Shown here piece by piece: positions 63,947-64,000 of a DNA stretch of 64,000 bases. The notes below the pieces were generated by a model. The model saw only the letters and a program-made list of their open reading frames with translations, had not been told where the DNA came from and searched no databases. Position 1 is the stretch's first letter; each line of letters opens with the position of its first letter. Both the position numbers and the translations under genes were made by a program. Source of the stretch: Carboxylicivirga agarovorans (GTDB lineage: Bacteria > Bacteroidota > Bacteroidia > Bacteroidales > Marinilabiliaceae); the NCBI RefSeq assembly GCF_050589845.1, contig NZ_JBNGPA010000027.1, forward strand, positions 1-64,000, written 5' to 3'.

Positions 63947-64000
63947 TTTTGGTCTTAACGAACTTTTATAACCTGATATCCCGGAAATTTATTTTCGGGG

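Overview
The window is a stretch of ordinary chromosome from a Bacteroidota bacterium. I infer a marine or anaerobic Marinilabiliales/Bacteroidales-type organism, but no 16S gene is present to confirm it. The evidence is: families almost confined to this phylum (DUF5606, DUF4293, DUF4249, DUF4395, PUR-like DUF3276, GIN/DUF2807 and a YbbR-YajC-DUF1573-NusB cluster), a fused FeoA-FeoB, a TonB-dependent receptor with a carboxypeptidase-regulatory domain, AT-rich DNA, weak Shine-Dalgarno sites, and repeated promoters of the Bacteroidota form TTTG-N19-TAnnTTTG. I see no rRNA, tRNA, IS element, prophage or CRISPR array.

Layout. 0.1-5.6 kb: a minus-strand cluster nusB - DUF1573 lipoprotein - yajC - ybbR - coaE - DjlA-like J protein, then DUF5606 and an outer-membrane barrel protein. 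5.9-10.3 kb: a PUR-like nucleic-acid-binding protein, a thiamine-binding protein with an unknown partner, and the iron(II) transporter FeoAB with its small Cys-rich partner. 10.3-14.2 kb: nucleoside phosphorylase - transglutaminase-like protein - PepD, and DUF4293. 14.3-19.4 kb: an acidic lipoprotein - TonB receptor - DUF4249 outer-membrane uptake operon and a Cys-rich metal-binding protein. 19.5-23.7 kb: odhA-odhB of the TCA cycle. 24.0-31.7 kb: an AddB-like nuclease, then an accessory-looking stretch (UPF0158, an unusual membrane-anchored SF2 helicase, an S41 peptidase). 32-40.8 kb: DUF3124-MarC, trmD, DUF349, a SNF2 helicase, a DUF2807 adhesin and a flavin reductase. 41.1-46.3 kb: a barrel protein, DoxX, pyrB-pyrI behind a leader-peptide/terminator region, msrA, DUF4395 and ybaK. 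46.3-54.5 kb: rarA, kdsA, a PAS histidine kinase, a C69 dipeptidase and fhs. 54.6-64 kb: a LytS/LytTR two-component pair, a four-gene operon (secreted protein - threonine aldolase - rhomboid - thpR), a DUF2007-Usp-Usp fusion, a RelA/SpoT enzyme with a dead hydrolase domain, and YtxH.

Most genes are housekeeping. The strongest signal is upstream of pyrB. A Bacteroidota promoter sits almost on top of a 91-codon leader frame that runs through pyrimidine-rich codons and then through an intrinsic terminator, and stops in an ATGA overlap with the pyrB start. This matches the logic of UTP-sensing pyrBI attenuation in enterobacteria. Next are the helicase of unknown function at 27.5-30.2 kb, the RelA/SpoT protein that has lost its hydrolase metal ligands, and an intergenic block of 22-bp tandem repeats and hairpins at 42.3-42.5 kb.
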